Assembly: GCF_018343815.1 (NCBI RefSeq)
Contig: NZ_CP060791.1
Span: 204,113-268,112 of the forward strand
Direction of reading: 5' to 3'
Length of the DNA: 64,000 bases
Source of the DNA: Chlamydia crocodili
GTDB taxonomy: Bacteria > Chlamydiota > Chlamydiia > Chlamydiales > Chlamydiaceae
In this document: positions 1-9,377 of the stretch, piece after piece
Layout: the number at the start of each line of letters is the position of its first letter
How positions within the stretch are numbered: the first letter of the stretch is position 1
Translations under genes and position numbers: made by a program
The notes under the pieces: generated by a model
What the model saw: the letters and a program-made list of their open reading frames with translations, nothing else
Told to the model about the DNA's origin: nothing
The model's database searches: none

Positions 1-213
1 GAAGCAAAGATTCTCAACTATTATGCAGGAATGCGTTCATCAAGTTCTACTCGCCTACCTTTAATTAGCAGAATAAAAGAAAACCTTTGGTTCCTAGGAG
101 GTCTAGGATCCAAAGGTCTACTTTATCACGGTCTTACCGGAGATATGCTCGCTCAAGCTGTATTGAAACAATCTACAGCTTACGTAGCTAAAGAGTTTTT
201 ATTTACTCTTTAA
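1..213 (+). CDS. FAD-dependent amino-acid oxidase/dehydrogenase-like protein, C-terminal end (partial)
   Basis: The frame is open from the window edge to the TAA at 211-213, so this is the last 70 residues of a gene that starts upstream. The tail contains a Gly-rich segment with GLTGDMLAQ, which resembles the C-terminal FAD-binding segment of DadA/GlpO-type flavoprotein oxidoreductases. In C. trachomatis the gene beside mdhC (CT375) is annotated as a D-amino-acid dehydrogenase, which fits the position. The call rests mainly on synteny and this short motif. Its last 11 bases overlap the 3' end of the convergent membrane-protein gene. Confidence 0.55.
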   Translation, partial: EAKILNYYAGMRSSSSTRLPLISRIKENLWFLGGLGSKGLLYHGLTGDMLAQAVLKQSTAYVAKEFLFTL

Positions 214-1027
214 TTAGATTTTCTTTTGAAGTTTGCTTCTCTAAGTAAAAATCAAAAGAGAAATTAAAGAAAAAGGAAACCGCAGGTGTAAGAATTAATG
301 CTATTGGGATGACCAATACCAAGACTTCTATCAAAAATGATCCTGTATTCATATCTGATAAACAGACTAAATGCGACATCAAATAAAACGAATCTAAAGC
401 TAGCCAACTACACAAAGCTAAAGGTGTCGCTGCTATGACAAATCCAATGAATTGGTTCAAGATATTTCCCTGAAAACAACGAATTAAGTGCATATAGTCA
501 ATGCTATCATGATCACTCAAAGCAGGTATGCAAAAAAACAGAGATACGAAAGCGCCTAGAAATAGCAAGATCAAAGTTGTTGCTGAAAGATAAGGAACAA
601 AAATTAGCAAAGTATGGAAAAGTTTACCAATCCAAGGTAAAGAACTTAGAAATACTGAAAGTAAAATTACTGTACCTACTACAACCATAGCTATAAAAAA
701 CGGCATAGAAACAAGTAGTGATAGCCAAAGCGATTTCCAGTTCTTATGAAACGTTGAAATGATTTTACCCACATTTCCCGCAGATTCTTGTTTTAAAAGT
801 GCCTGTACAATTACAGCAGAAGCACAAACAATACTAAAGGAAGAGAAAAAAGCTCCCAATCCCAATGTTGATAATGAAAAACTAAGAACAAACTGTGAAC
901 ATAGTTTTAAAAATATGGCAAAAACAAAACCAAAACAGCACAAACTAGAAAAAATAAAAAGAAACCGCTGTTTATTAAAAATCTTTTTAAAAGCATTTTG
1001 ACTTAATACATCAAAAGATTGAGTCAT
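203..1027 (-). CDS. Polytopic inner-membrane protein, function unknown
   Basis: A 274-residue hydrophobic protein with about six predicted membrane segments (roughly residues 22-45, 50-75, 95-130, 135-170, 190-215 and 230-260) and a charged C-terminal tail. A GGGGGTGA Shine-Dalgarno lies just upstream of the ATG. I see no catalytic motif or transporter signature and do not recognise the family. It lies downstream of mdh on the same strand with about 22 bases between them, so the two may be co-transcribed. Its 3' end overlaps the upstream oxidoreductase tail by 11 bases. Confidence 0.7.
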   Translation of the reverse strand: MTQSFDVLSQNAFKKIFNKQRFLFIFSSLCCFGFVFAIFLKLCSQFVLSFSLSTLGLGAFFSSFSIVCASAVIVQALLKQESAGNVGKIISTFHKNWKSLWLSLLVSMPFFIAMVVVGTVILLSVFLSSLPWIGKLFHTLLIFVPYLSATTLILLFLGAFVSLFFCIPALSDHDSIDYMHLIRCFQGNILNQFIGFVIAATPLALCSWLALDSFYLMSHLVCLSDMNTGSFLIEVLVLVIPIALILTPAVSFFFNFSFDFYLEKQTSKENLIKE

Positions 1028-1049
1028 AAATCACCCCCACTAACTTGCG

Positions 1050-2036
1050 CTATAACAAAGAGACATTGGCTTTTTCCTGAGAAATTTCATCCAAGGATAT
1101 TTGAATCTTATTTTTTATAAAGGCGTCCCAAGATAATCCAGGAACAATCTCATAATCCCCAGAGGGCAACATACGACATGGAAAACCAAAAATTAAATCT
1201 TCAGGAATACCATAAGGATTATAATCGGAACATACTCCAGTAGAAAACCACTCCCCATCTTTAGGAAGAAAAATAGAGCGTGCAGCTTCTGCTAAAGCAC
1301 GGGCAGCAGATCCCGCGGAAGATTTTCCACGAGCTTCAATCACAGCGCTTCCTCGATTTTGAATAGAAGGCAGCATAATGTTTTCAAGCCAATCACGATC
1401 ACTTATAACTTCTACAGCAGGTTTTCCTGAAATTAATGCCTGAGTAAAATCAGGAACTTGTTTTGCGGAATGATTACCCCAAATAACAACATTAGTAACT
1501 TCATCTAAAGGCACTTCCGCACGATGTGCTAACATCGTATGCATACGATTTTGGTCTAAACGCAGCATAGAATGAAAATTGCTTCTTTTCAATTTCGGAG
1601 CCTGATTCATAGCAAGCCAGCAATTGGTATTTACAGGATTACCGACGACAAAAATCTTTGCATCTCGTTTAGCAGAAGTATTTAGCACTGAACCCTGAAG
1701 AGAAAAAATTTCTCCATTACGTTTTAAAAGATCCGAACGTTCCATTCCAGGACCTCGGGGTGCTGCTCCTATTAGAAAAGCAGCATCAATACCATCGAAA
1801 GCATCTTCCAAAGAAGTTGTAACACGTAGGGATTGTAAAAGAGGATAAGCACAATCATCGAGTTCCATACGAACACCAGAAAGCACTCTTTCTAAACCTG
1901 GGAGGTCATATACACGTAGATCAATGCCGCAATCATTACCAAAAACATCACCGTGAGCTAGAGCAAACAAAAAACTATAGGCGATTTGCCCTGTTCCACC
2001 CGTCACAGCAACACTAACCGTACGTGTTAATTTCAT
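1050..2036 (-). CDS. mdh: Malate dehydrogenase
   Basis: NAD-dependent malate/oxaloacetate interconversion, a cytoplasmic step of the partial chlamydial TCA cycle; fumC and sucCD are in the same window. The N-terminus carries the Rossmann motif [10 protein letters not shown]. The substrate-binding Arg region is DQNRMHTML and the catalytic His is in [12 protein letters not shown]. At 328 residues it has the usual cytosolic MDH length. A longer frame opens with GTG at 2042, but the AGGGAGG Shine-Dalgarno (2044-2050) touches that codon and is 7 bases from the ATG at 2036, so I chose the ATG. Confidence 0.96.
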   Translation of the reverse strand: MKLTRTVSVAVTGGTGQIAYSFLFALAHGDVFGNDCGIDLRVYDLPGLERVLSGVRMELDDCAYPLLQSLRVTTSLEDAFDGIDAAFLIGAAPRGPGMERSDLLKRNGEIFSLQGSVLNTSAKRDAKIFVVGNPVNTNCWLAMNQAPKLKRSNFHSMLRLDQNRMHTMLAHRAEVPLDEVTNVVIWGNHSAKQVPDFTQALISGKPAVEVISDRDWLENIMLPSIQNRGSAVIEARGKSSAGSAARALAEAARSIFLPKDGEWFSTGVCSDYNPYGIPEDLIFGFPCRMLPSGDYEIVPGLSWDAFIKNKIQISLDEISQEKANVSLL

Positions 2037-2400
2037 AATCACGCCTCCCTAAAAAAATCACTATAATCTTTAAATAAAAACAAAATCAAGCGCGTCTATT
2101 TTTCGATAGATAAAGAAAGAAAATTCCTCAGCTAAAACCATGCTAAGAGGCCAAATAAATAAAAGCACTATGCTCTTATCAACAATACTCCGCATCCGAA
2201 TTCTATACCAAGACTTATGCTTTACTAACGTTTCTGTCAAACTATAGTTCCTATTCCAAACTCCCATAAAAAATAGGAATGTCCCATTAAAAACGAAGTA
2301 GAAAAATCTCAAAAAATATTAGCGTGTGAAAAAATAATAAGGAAACATTGCTGCCCCTTAAAAACAGTTGTAGATTAAAAAAATGACAATAAAGAAGAGC
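2037..2400. other. Intergenic region between mdh and ltuA, no gene supported
   Basis: About 360 AT-rich bases lie between the end of ltuA and the start of mdh. An 80-codon frame on the minus strand (2070-2312) is present but has no Shine-Dalgarno that I can see and no recognisable motif. The region presumably holds the mdh promoter. I found no convincing terminator hairpin for ltuA. Confidence 0.5.
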
Positions 2401-2544
2401 TTAAAAGGCTATACGATAGAAAATGGCTCCTCGAGCCCCTACCCAAACCCCCGTGCCAGATTTGATGACCTGTTCTCCCTTACGAGTAGATAAAACACCG
2501 TGGATATCTAAAAATCCTACAGAACGCACACGAATAAAAAACAT
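2401..2544 (-). CDS. ltuA: LtuA, late transcription unit A protein
   Basis: A 47-residue basic protein (ATG at 2544, TAA at 2401-2403) containing the LtuA-like stretch [26 protein letters not shown]. It sits between mdh and pgi, as CT377 does in C. trachomatis. LtuA was described as a product of a late developmental-cycle transcript; its function is unknown. The small size, many Arg and Gly residues and late expression might suit a nucleoid or translation role, but that is inference. The Shine-Dalgarno is weak (GGAT at about 8 bases). Identification is from sequence recall plus synteny. Confidence 0.88.
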   Translation of the reverse strand: MFFIRVRSVGFLDIHGVLSTRKGEQVIKSGTGVWVGARGAIFYRIAF

Positions 2545-2580
2545 AGCGTTTCATCCATTGCTTAGAAAATGAAAGCGCTA

Positions 2581-2586
2581 ATTATA
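2581..2586 (-). promoter_or_regulatory. Probable ltuA promoter -10 element
   Basis: On the minus strand a perfect TATAAT lies 37 bases upstream of the ltuA ATG. The -35 position is only AT-rich with no TTGACA match. A strong -10 with a poor -35 is plausible for a chlamydial late sigma-66 promoter. Confidence 0.5.
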
Positions 2587-2655
2587 CCATAAAAACTATT
2601 AAAATATTGAGGGAAAACGAGTTTCATCTCCTTCAATCTCTAGATCTGGATATTT

Positions 2656-4239
2656 TTATTTTTTAGTATCATTAAAAAGTCTTAACAATGCTTCTGCCTC
2701 AAGAAGGGTTCCTTCTTTCCCTTGATTCTGCATAGCCTCCAAAACCTGGTTTGCGAGGTCTTTTCCCAGGGTAACTCCTTCCTGGTCGAAGGAGTTAATT
2801 CCCCAGCAAAAGCCCTGAAAGACTATTTTATGTTCATAGAAGGCTAAAAGAGCTCCCATAGTGTAGGGAGTGAGTCTTTCAGACACAAGAATAGAGGAGG
2901 GACGATTTCCTCTAAAATTTTTATTCGGATTAGTATTTTCCCTTCCTTTTGCTAAGGCTATGGACTGGGCTACCATATTAGCGAAAAGCTTTTGAGAAGA
3001 ACTAGATCCAGCTATAATGATATCTTTTCCCCTTTGATTCTCAAGAAAACCAATGAATTCTACAGGAACAATATCACTACCTTGATGAAGGCACTGGAAG
3101 AAGGAGTGTTGGCTATTTGTTCCTACCTCACCCCAAATAATGGGACTTGTGGAAAAGCTTATCATTTCTCCAGTCTGAGCAACACTCTTCCCATTAGACT
3201 CCATACCGCATTGCTGTAAATGCGCAGGAAAATACTCTAATCCTGTAGCATAGGGAACTACAACAGAAGTAGGATAACGTAAAAAATTACGATTCCAGAT
3301 CCCTAACATTGCTGATAATAAAGGAAGGTTTTCACTCATACGAGGTTCTAAAGCTGCCAAATCCATAGCTGCAGCTCCTTGAAGGAGCTGTAAAAATATA
3401 TCGAAGCCATAGGCAAAACCTAAAACAACTCCGCCAACCATAGATGTAGAAGAATAGCGCCCTCCAATACTATCCCAAATATGGAAAACTTCAAGATATT
3501 TATCCGTATCATCCATAGGGCTACCCTCACAGGTAACAGCAATGAAATGCTCTCGAAAACTCAATCCTTGTTTTAAGAAATGATCTGCTAGTAATTCTTC
3601 ATTAACGGCAGTCTCTAATGTAGTTCCTGATTTCGATACAGTAACAACCAAAGTCTTTGCACAATCTATCTCTTGTAAAACTTCTGCAGCATTGTCAGGA
3701 TCTACATTAGAGACAAAATATACTCTCTTATCTGACGGGCAACAGCCCTTTAAAGCACAATGTAAAGCTTTAGGTCCAAGTTCTGAACCCCCTATTCCAA
3801 TTTGTACAATAGTTGTAAAAGCATCTCTATATTTATTAAGAAAATCTTTTAAACGTTGTGCTTCGATTTTTGATCTTAAAGAAATATCCTCAGCATTACC
3901 TTTTAAAGGTATTTCCTTAACCCATGCACGTGTCGCAGTATGTAAAGCAGGCCGAGATTCACTAGGGAAATTATCAATATAGTTCACAACTTCGCCATTT
4001 TGCATTGCCTGCATAGATTCGATAAGACCACGTTCAGAAGCTAAATCCGTTAATGCGGACAAAATACCTTCATCGACACGTTCTGTAGCGTAACTTAATG
4101 TAAAGCCTTCTACAGACAAAGAAAATCTTTCTATACGCTCTCTAGAAATCACTCCGGGGACTGTCAAATCTATAGGTACCACAGCCAAATCTTGTAATAT
4201 CTTTGTTGAGGAGCTCTCTAAAAAGCCTTTTCTATTCAT
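2656..4239 (-). CDS. pgi: Glucose-6-phosphate isomerase
   Basis: Interconverts glucose-6-phosphate and fructose-6-phosphate in cytoplasmic glycolysis; chlamydiae import glucose-6-phosphate from the host. The 527-residue protein has the family signatures: VQIGIGGSELGPKA for phosphate binding near residue 170, VVTVSKSGTTLET, the IWDSIGGRYS segment, and a C-terminal GINSFDQEGVTLGK containing the catalytic Lys region. Length is normal. It is transcribed away from the Xer recombinase gene, with 73 bases between the two starts, and lies next to ltuA as in C. trachomatis CT378. Confidence 0.97.
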   Translation of the reverse strand: MNRKGFLESSSTKILQDLAVVPIDLTVPGVISRERIERFSLSVEGFTLSYATERVDEGILSALTDLASERGLIESMQAMQNGEVVNYIDNFPSESRPALHTATRAWVKEIPLKGNAEDISLRSKIEAQRLKDFLNKYRDAFTTIVQIGIGGSELGPKALHCALKGCCPSDKRVYFVSNVDPDNAAEVLQEIDCAKTLVVTVSKSGTTLETAVNEELLADHFLKQGLSFREHFIAVTCEGSPMDDTDKYLEVFHIWDSIGGRYSSTSMVGGVVLGFAYGFDIFLQLLQGAAAMDLAALEPRMSENLPLLSAMLGIWNRNFLRYPTSVVVPYATGLEYFPAHLQQCGMESNGKSVAQTGEMISFSTSPIIWGEVGTNSQHSFFQCLHQGSDIVPVEFIGFLENQRGKDIIIAGSSSSQKLFANMVAQSIALAKGRENTNPNKNFRGNRPSSILVSERLTPYTMGALLAFYEHKIVFQGFCWGINSFDQEGVTLGKDLANQVLEAMQNQGKEGTLLEAEALLRLFNDTKK

Positions 4240-4312
4240 TGTCTACCTCGTCCTAGCTTAAAAACTATCTATATATCTATACTCAAAACTATATCAGCCG
4301 AAGTTAGATTTT

Positions 4313-5209
4313 ATGGCCTCAGCTCAGTTTTGTGATCTTATTCTTGAACAATTTGTTCTTTTTCTCTCGGTAGATCGTGGTCTTTGCCGCAATTCTATTT
4401 CCGCATATTGTCAGGACATTGCCTTATTTCTAAAAATAAGTGCCATCACATCAACTGAAGAAATTTCCCAAGATAGCGTATATCTGTTTGTTCAGCAGCT
4501 ACATAAACGCAAAGAAGCTGAGTCTACTTTAGCGCGTCGTTTGATTGCCTTAAAAGTATTTTTCCGATTTCTTAAAGAAGCAAAGCTTCTTGATCATCCC
4601 CCTCTTATTGAACATCCAAAAATTTGGAAACGCCTTCCATCTGTTTTAACACCGAAAGAAGTTGATGCTCTTTTATCTGCTGCTCAACAAACCGGAATTT
4701 CTCCTACCATTTCTGCTAGAGATACCGCAATTCTCCACACACTGTATTCCACAGGTATTCGTGTATCCGAGCTCTGTGGTTTATGCATTAGTGACGTTAG
4801 TGATGATTTTCTACGTGTTACTGGAAAAGGTTCTAAAACACGACTTGTTCCCCTAGGGAAACTCGCCTGTAAAGCCATTGATACCTATCTATGTCCTTTT
4901 CGAGCGAACTTTCAAAAAAATAATCCAGAAGAACACCACCTATTTCTCTCTATACGCGGGCGTAAGTTAGAGCGCTCCTGTGTATGGAGAAGAATCCATT
5001 ACTACGCAAAACAAGTGACCCATAAACGTGTCTCACCGCACTCCCTAAGACATGCCTTTGCCACACACCTATTAGACAATAAAGCAGATCTTCGCGTCAT
5101 TCAAGAAATGCTCGGACATGCCCGTATTGCTTCTACAGAAATCTATACTCATGTGGCTGCGGATACCTTAGTAGAAAACTTTCTTTCCTATCACCCAAGA
5201 AATCCCTAG
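4313..5209 (+). CDS. xerD: Tyrosine recombinase, XerD type
   Basis: Site-specific recombinase that, with its XerC partner, resolves chromosome dimers at dif. The 298-residue protein has an N-terminal SAM-like core-binding domain (about 5-95) and a C-terminal catalytic domain. The full catalytic set is visible: R150 (STGIRVSEL), K172 (GKGSKTRLVP), H243 and R246 (SPHSLRHAFATHLL), H269 (MLGHARIAS) and Y278 (TEIYTH). Assignment to XerD rather than XerC is by synteny with CT864 beside pgi; XerC is elsewhere in chlamydial genomes. No strong Shine-Dalgarno precedes the ATG. The 3' end overlaps the next convergent gene by 4 bases. Confidence 0.9.
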   Translation: MASAQFCDLILEQFVLFLSVDRGLCRNSISAYCQDIALFLKISAITSTEEISQDSVYLFVQQLHKRKEAESTLARRLIALKVFFRFLKEAKLLDHPPLIEHPKIWKRLPSVLTPKEVDALLSAAQQTGISPTISARDTAILHTLYSTGIRVSELCGLCISDVSDDFLRVTGKGSKTRLVPLGKLACKAIDTYLCPFRANFQKNNPEEHHLFLSIRGRKLERSCVWRRIHYYAKQVTHKRVSPHSLRHAFATHLLDNKADLRVIQEMLGHARIASTEIYTHVAADTLVENFLSYHPRNP

Positions 5210-5493
5210 TCACAATGATAGAAAAACGTACCATCCTCAAATCGAGAATAACAATCTTCATTACCCTGTGATGTTCCTGTATATCCTCCATAAGTCTCAG
5301 GATAATAATATCCATAGTCATAAGGATAGTAGAAACTATAGGGAACATGACCGTTTTGTTCTTGAAATTGTAATCCCGATACAGGCACTGCCTTTACTAA
5401 GGATACAGACTCCAAAGCAAGGGAATTTTCTCCAAAAGCTACAGAAAAACAACAACTTAGGAAGCAAGCGAAAACTAGAAGCATTTTCTTCAT
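5206..5493 (-). CDS. Small Tyr-rich exported protein, unknown function
   Basis: A 95-residue protein. I chose the ATG at 5493 because GAGGA lies about 5 bases upstream; a longer TTG-initiated frame begins at 5505. Residues 1-21 form a signal peptide (KKM start, hydrophobic core with CFLSCCFSVAFG, probable cleavage after Gly21). The mature part is short and acidic, with a Tyr/Pro/Gly-rich patch (YYPYDYGYYYPETYGGY) near residues 55-72 and Cys residues close to the C-terminus. It might be an envelope protein cross-linked by disulfides or Tyr, but this is only a guess. I recognise no family. Confidence 0.7.
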   Translation of the reverse strand: MKKMLLVFACFLSCCFSVAFGENSLALESVSLVKAVPVSGLQFQEQNGHVPYSFYYPYDYGYYYPETYGGYTGTSQGNEDCYSRFEDGTFFYHCD

Positions 5494-5581
5494 AAAATTC
5501 CTCAAAAAAAATCTAAAACTCTAGATTTTATTTTACTATGAACGGGAATTTAATGATTTTCTTAGTGAAGAGATGTTGAAA

Positions 5582-5663
5582 TGCCCAGGATAGGACTTGA
5601 ACCTACATGCCGCGAAGCACTGGATCCTAAATCCAGCGTGTCTACCAATTTCACCACCTGGGC
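5582..5663 (-). tRNA. tRNA-Leu (anticodon TAG)
   Basis: An 82-base cloverleaf on the minus strand. The 7-bp acceptor stem is GCCCAGG/CCTGGGC with discriminator A. The D-arm contains GAAATTGGTAGACAC. The anticodon stem CTGGA/TCCAG encloses loop TTTAGGA, giving UAG. There is a short variable arm and the T-arm GGTTCAAGTCC. The long class II layout fits Leu. CCA is not encoded. It stands alone, upstream and antisense to the translocator operon. Confidence 0.96.
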
Positions 5664-5773
5664 AGAAAAACACTCTATCAGTGGTTAGCAGATTCATTTT
5701 GATTCCTATTACTGTTTTTGTAAATAGAAAACCCCTATATTCTCGAGCATTCTCTCCTACCTTCTAACCCTTT

Positions 5774-5811
5774 TATAATCAAACTTGCAGGAAAATGAGG
5801 TTTTATATAAT
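5774..5811 (+). promoter_or_regulatory. Candidate promoter -10 elements for the translocator operon
   Basis: Two perfect TATAAT hexamers lie at 5774-5779 and 5806-5811, upstream of the ATG at 5858. A TTGCAG sits 15 bases before the second. Neither has a good -35 at 17 bases, so the real start site cannot be chosen from sequence. Confidence 0.35.
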
Positions 5812-5857
5812 TTTCATCGTTTCTATGTCTCCATAACTTATTCGTGCGAAAATTAGT

Positions 5858-7300
5858 ATGAACACTCCCCTGCCCTCAGCAGTCCCGTCTACCAACATGA
5901 CGTTAAAGGAAGATGCCTCTTCAACATCTTCAGCATCAACAGGTTCCAGCATTTTAAAAACTGCAGCTGGAGATGTTGCGCTTTCTGTATTTACTACAGA
6001 AGGGTCAACGCCAGCCTCTCTAAGTTCTCTTGCTGCTCTCGCTCTTGCACAAATTTCTGCAACTTCTGGAGAAAATACTAATCCTCTACAAGATTGCATG
6101 CATAATCTTGTTTTCCTTCCGCCGGAAACCGTTGAAGTTGAGATACTCATATCTGATCTTCTACAAGCTTTAGAAACCGCAGATCCTACGAAAGCACAAG
6201 AAGAACCAACCAGTTTAGAGAAACAAGAACAATTCCTTCCTCAAGGAGGATGTAAATCTCGGGATGTGGCGCCAAGATCTACAAAAGAGACATATGCGAC
6301 ACCGAAAGAGTCACAGCAATTCTCGAAAGCTTCCTCTAGCTATTCCTCTGTAAAAACCTCTGATTCTCGATCTCCTACCACCCACTTCTCAACACAACAT
6401 ACCTTGGGGCAATCTGCGCAACGTGCTGTTTGTACGACATCACCTCAGCAATCTCGAATGGAAAAGGATGGGGAACATATTTCCTCTCAATCCTACGGTT
6501 CATTTGTTGCAGAGAAAAAAGAACAGCAAATCTTCACAACAAAGTCTCACGAATCTAAACAAGATCGCGAAAATCGAGATCAAAAACAAGATCGACAACA
6601 TGAAGGACAACACCAAGAAGATGATTCCCAAGGAAGGGACCGGGGGAAAAAATACAAAGCTAAGGTTTCTATCGAAGAAATTGAAGAAGTCTCTCCCGAA
6701 CTCTCTATAGCACATCTACGCTATCTTAATGATGTACGACAGTCTCGAGAAATCAACATTGAGGAAGAGAAAACATTTAAAAGAAAAGCACAATCTCCAA
6801 TGGCACTTTTCACAGCAGCAACTCCTCTGCAAGGATTTGCCCCGATTCCCACTCCAAAAGTTGAAAATGTATTTATACGTTTTATGAAACTTATGGAAAG
6901 AATTCTCGGACAAGCTGAAGCCGAAGCCCAAGAATTATATCTGCGCGTTAAAGAACGTACTGATAATGTAGATACATTAACACTTCTCATTTCTAAAATT
7001 AACTCTGAGAAGGGGGCTATTGATTGGAGAGAGAATTCAGAAATGAAAGCTCTCATAGATCAAGCTAAAAAACTTGGGGTAACGATAACAGACACATTGC
7101 AATGGTCTGAAGAAGAGAAAAAGCTTCTGAAAGAAAATATTCAGATGCGCAAAGAAAATATGGAGAAAATTACGCAGCTTGAACGAACAGATATGCAACG
7201 ACATCTTCAAGAAGTCTCACAATGTCATCAGGCGCGCTCCAATGTATTAAAACTTCTCAAAGAACTCATGGATACCTTTATTTACAATTTGCGTCCGTAA
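5858..7300 (+). CDS. Type III secretion-associated protein (CT863 family), first gene of the second translocator operon
   Basis: A 480-residue hydrophilic protein. Residues 1-110 are Ser/Thr/Ala-rich, as in type III substrates. Residues about 225-275 form a very charged Gln/Arg/Asp/Glu linker. SPMALF occurs at 313-318. Residues about 335-480 are a long helical, coiled-coil-prone region (FMKLMERIL, QAEAEAQELYLRVKERT, REIN-like heptads). It has no membrane segment. It corresponds in position to C. trachomatis CT863. Its TAA shares an A with the ATG of the chaperone gene, so translation is probably coupled. It may be a hydrophilic partner of the CopB2/CopD2 pore; function is not established. Confidence 0.78.
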   Translation: MNTPLPSAVPSTNMTLKEDASSTSSASTGSSILKTAAGDVALSVFTTEGSTPASLSSLAALALAQISATSGENTNPLQDCMHNLVFLPPETVEVEILISDLLQALETADPTKAQEEPTSLEKQEQFLPQGGCKSRDVAPRSTKETYATPKESQQFSKASSSYSSVKTSDSRSPTTHFSTQHTLGQSAQRAVCTTSPQQSRMEKDGEHISSQSYGSFVAEKKEQQIFTTKSHESKQDRENRDQKQDRQHEGQHQEDDSQGRDRGKKYKAKVSIEEIEEVSPELSIAHLRYLNDVRQSREINIEEEKTFKRKAQSPMALFTAATPLQGFAPIPTPKVENVFIRFMKLMERILGQAEAEAQELYLRVKERTDNVDTLTLLISKINSEKGAIDWRENSEMKALIDQAKKLGVTITDTLQWSEEEKKLLKENIQMRKENMEKITQLERTDMQRHLQEVSQCHQARSNVLKLLKELMDTFIYNLRP

Positions 7301-7818
7301 TGTCATATTTAGCTTATTTATTAGAAAAGATAGCTTCATCAAGCAAAGAAGATTATCCATTTCCGGATGATTTAGAAAGTTATTTGTCAGGATATTTTCC
7401 AAGCAAAGATCTGCCATTAGATACATATCAAAAACTCTTTAAAATTTCTTCTGAAGAACTGGAACGTGTCTATAAAGAAGGTTACAACGCTTATCTGAAT
7501 AGAGAATATCAAGAAAGTAGTGCAACTTTTCGCTGGTTAGTCTTCTTTAATCCTTTTGTTTCTAAGTTTTGGTTTTCTTTAGGGGCATCATTGCATATGA
7601 GCCAGCTTTATCCCCAAGCTTTACATGCCTATGCTGTGACTGCATTATTACGGGATAAAGATCCCTATCCTCATTATTATGCCTATATCTGTTATACCCT
7701 CATGGACCAACATGAAGATGCGAGTAAGGCGTTAGAACTTGCGTGGGAACGAGCAAAACATCATAGCTCCTATCAAGAACTGAAAGCAGAAATCTTGGAT
7801 ATAAAAAACCATGCATAA
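7300..7818 (+). CDS. scc3: LcrH/SycD-type translocator chaperone (Scc3)
   Basis: A cytoplasmic class II type III chaperone expected to hold CopB2 and CopD2 before secretion. I start it at the ATG at 7300, which overlaps the preceding TAA by one base, giving 172 residues. A longer in-frame GTG/ATG-type extension from 7222 lies inside the upstream gene. The protein has tetratricopeptide-like repeats: GYNAYLNREYQESSATFRWLVFF, then KFWFSLGASLHMSQLYPQALHAYAVTALL, then PHYYAYICYTLMDQHEDASKALE (split here for reading), typical of LcrH. It corresponds to CT862 (LcrH_2). Confidence 0.9.
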   Translation: MSYLAYLLEKIASSSKEDYPFPDDLESYLSGYFPSKDLPLDTYQKLFKISSEELERVYKEGYNAYLNREYQESSATFRWLVFFNPFVSKFWFSLGASLHMSQLYPQALHAYAVTALLRDKDPYPHYYAYICYTLMDQHEDASKALELAWERAKHHSSYQELKAEILDIKNHA

Positions 7819-7842
7819 TCCCACAACTCTAGGGAACTGACT

Positions 7843-9357
7843 ATGTCCTCCTGGCTAGCACAATCTACAGAGATTCTCTTAAATCAACAGCCTTATATTC
7901 CAGATAGTCCTAAGCAATCTGAAGGAATATCTAATATAAGATATTCAATCACTTTAGCTACAGAATCTTCAGGAAAATCTCTACAGAAATTCTTTACAGA
8001 TAAACTTAGTAAAACTTCATTTATAAAAAGTGAAGGACAGGTTATTACACATAAACAACTAACTCCTGCAAGTTCTAGAGAAAAAATCTTACACTTCGGA
8101 AGTTCTTTAGCGTCACAATTGCCAAAGAAAGAACAGACATCATCGTCTTCACCATGGAATCTTTTTTCACAAAAAAATTCCAAAGAATCGATGAAAACTC
8201 TTCTTAAAGATTTAATAATGCCTAAAGCTCAGGAAAAGACATCTGAAAAGAGCCTTTCCTCTGATAAATCTCTATTCACACCTACATCTAAACAATTTGA
8301 GAAACAACAAAAAACGCAAGATAGTTTAGAAAGAACTGAGATCTTTCGTGAATCTACAGAAGATTTGGAACATAAAATGCTATCTGAGGAGAAATTCCTT
8401 TCTTCTCGGGATGCTGATTTTCGCAGCAAAGAAGAAGATCGACTAACTCTAAAATCGCCACAAGGAAAATATAATAAAGGATTATCACAAGATGAGCATC
8501 CAGGAAAACAGCAGCATCAAGAATGTCTCTTTAAAAAATTCAAAAAAAATCAAAAAACGCGAGCAGCTTCTGTTGTTCCTATTATTAGTCCTCCTTCTGT
8601 TGGTGTATTTACTTTAAGCTATCTTTTGACAAAACAAGGGATACTTTCAGATTTTTCTGCTTATGCATCCTACAAAGATTGTGTAGAAACGACCCAAAGG
8701 GAGTTAGAAGCAACACATGAAGAACGCATAAAACAAATCCAAAAATCTATAGAAAAAGAAGAACAAGCAAAACGTTGGGGTTCATTGGCTACTATTGTAG
8801 AGTGGATTACTCCATGGATCTCCATAGGATTAGCTTCCGTTGCTATCGTCATGGGCGGAGGCGTTTTCTCTTGGGTAAGTTTACTTGCAGGTCTTATCGC
8901 CTTAACACTAACTTTATTAGATGCTTTAAATGGCTGGGAAGCTATTGAAAAACTTCTTCCGGGGAAAAATAAGCAGTTAAAACAAAAGATATTGAAAATA
9001 GTACAAATTGTTCTTTATGTCATAGCTGCCTTACTTTCTATTGCCACTTTAAGCATGGAAAATCTTGGTCTTTCCCCACTTGCAGAAGGAGCTATGCGAG
9101 GTATAGGCCCCGCTCTAGAAGGAGCCTTAGGTCTTTTACGCGGAGCTATGCTTTGGGTGCGATCCAGTCTGTTTAAAATTAAATCCCACTATGTATCTCT
9201 TGAAACAAAAATAGAATTATTAAGTTTGGAAAGGGATGATTACCTCGCTCGCACTCAAGAACTCATAGAAAGTATTCATGATTCTTTCGAAAATCTCGCA
9301 CGCGTGTTACAGTTGTGCAGAGAAATGGATAGAACATTTCTGGAAGCTCTAAGATAA
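7843..9357 (+). CDS. copB2: CopB2, type III secretion translocator (YopB-like)
   Basis: A major translocator expected to insert in the host membrane. The 504-residue protein has a long polar N-terminal half (1-240, Ser/Lys/Glu-rich), a conserved Pro segment near 245-270 (VPIISPPSVGVFTLSYLLTK), a helical segment 280-312 and two strongly hydrophobic regions at about 315-360 and 383-404, then amphipathic helices to the end. This two-hairpin pattern is that of YopB/CopB. AGGGA lies 8 bases before the ATG. It follows its chaperone by 24 bases. Corresponds to CT861. Confidence 0.88.
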   Translation: MSSWLAQSTEILLNQQPYIPDSPKQSEGISNIRYSITLATESSGKSLQKFFTDKLSKTSFIKSEGQVITHKQLTPASSREKILHFGSSLASQLPKKEQTSSSSPWNLFSQKNSKESMKTLLKDLIMPKAQEKTSEKSLSSDKSLFTPTSKQFEKQQKTQDSLERTEIFRESTEDLEHKMLSEEKFLSSRDADFRSKEEDRLTLKSPQGKYNKGLSQDEHPGKQQHQECLFKKFKKNQKTRAASVVPIISPPSVGVFTLSYLLTKQGILSDFSAYASYKDCVETTQRELEATHEERIKQIQKSIEKEEQAKRWGSLATIVEWITPWISIGLASVAIVMGGGVFSWVSLLAGLIALTLTLLDALNGWEAIEKLLPGKNKQLKQKILKIVQIVLYVIAALLSIATLSMENLGLSPLAEGAMRGIGPALEGALGLLRGAMLWVRSSLFKIKSHYVSLETKIELLSLERDDYLARTQELIESIHDSFENLARVLQLCREMDRTFLEALR

Positions 9358-9377
9358 ATTCTTTTTTAAGGAATGTT

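Noticed and set aside
2070..2312. An 80-codon minus-strand frame upstream of mdh.
   Set aside because: No Shine-Dalgarno, no recognisable motif, and it occupies the region expected to hold the mdh promoter.
6423..6710. Lys/Asn-rich alternative frames inside the CT863-type gene and similar frames elsewhere.
   Set aside because: These are shadows of the Gln/Arg/Glu-rich linker codons in another frame, with no ribosome site.
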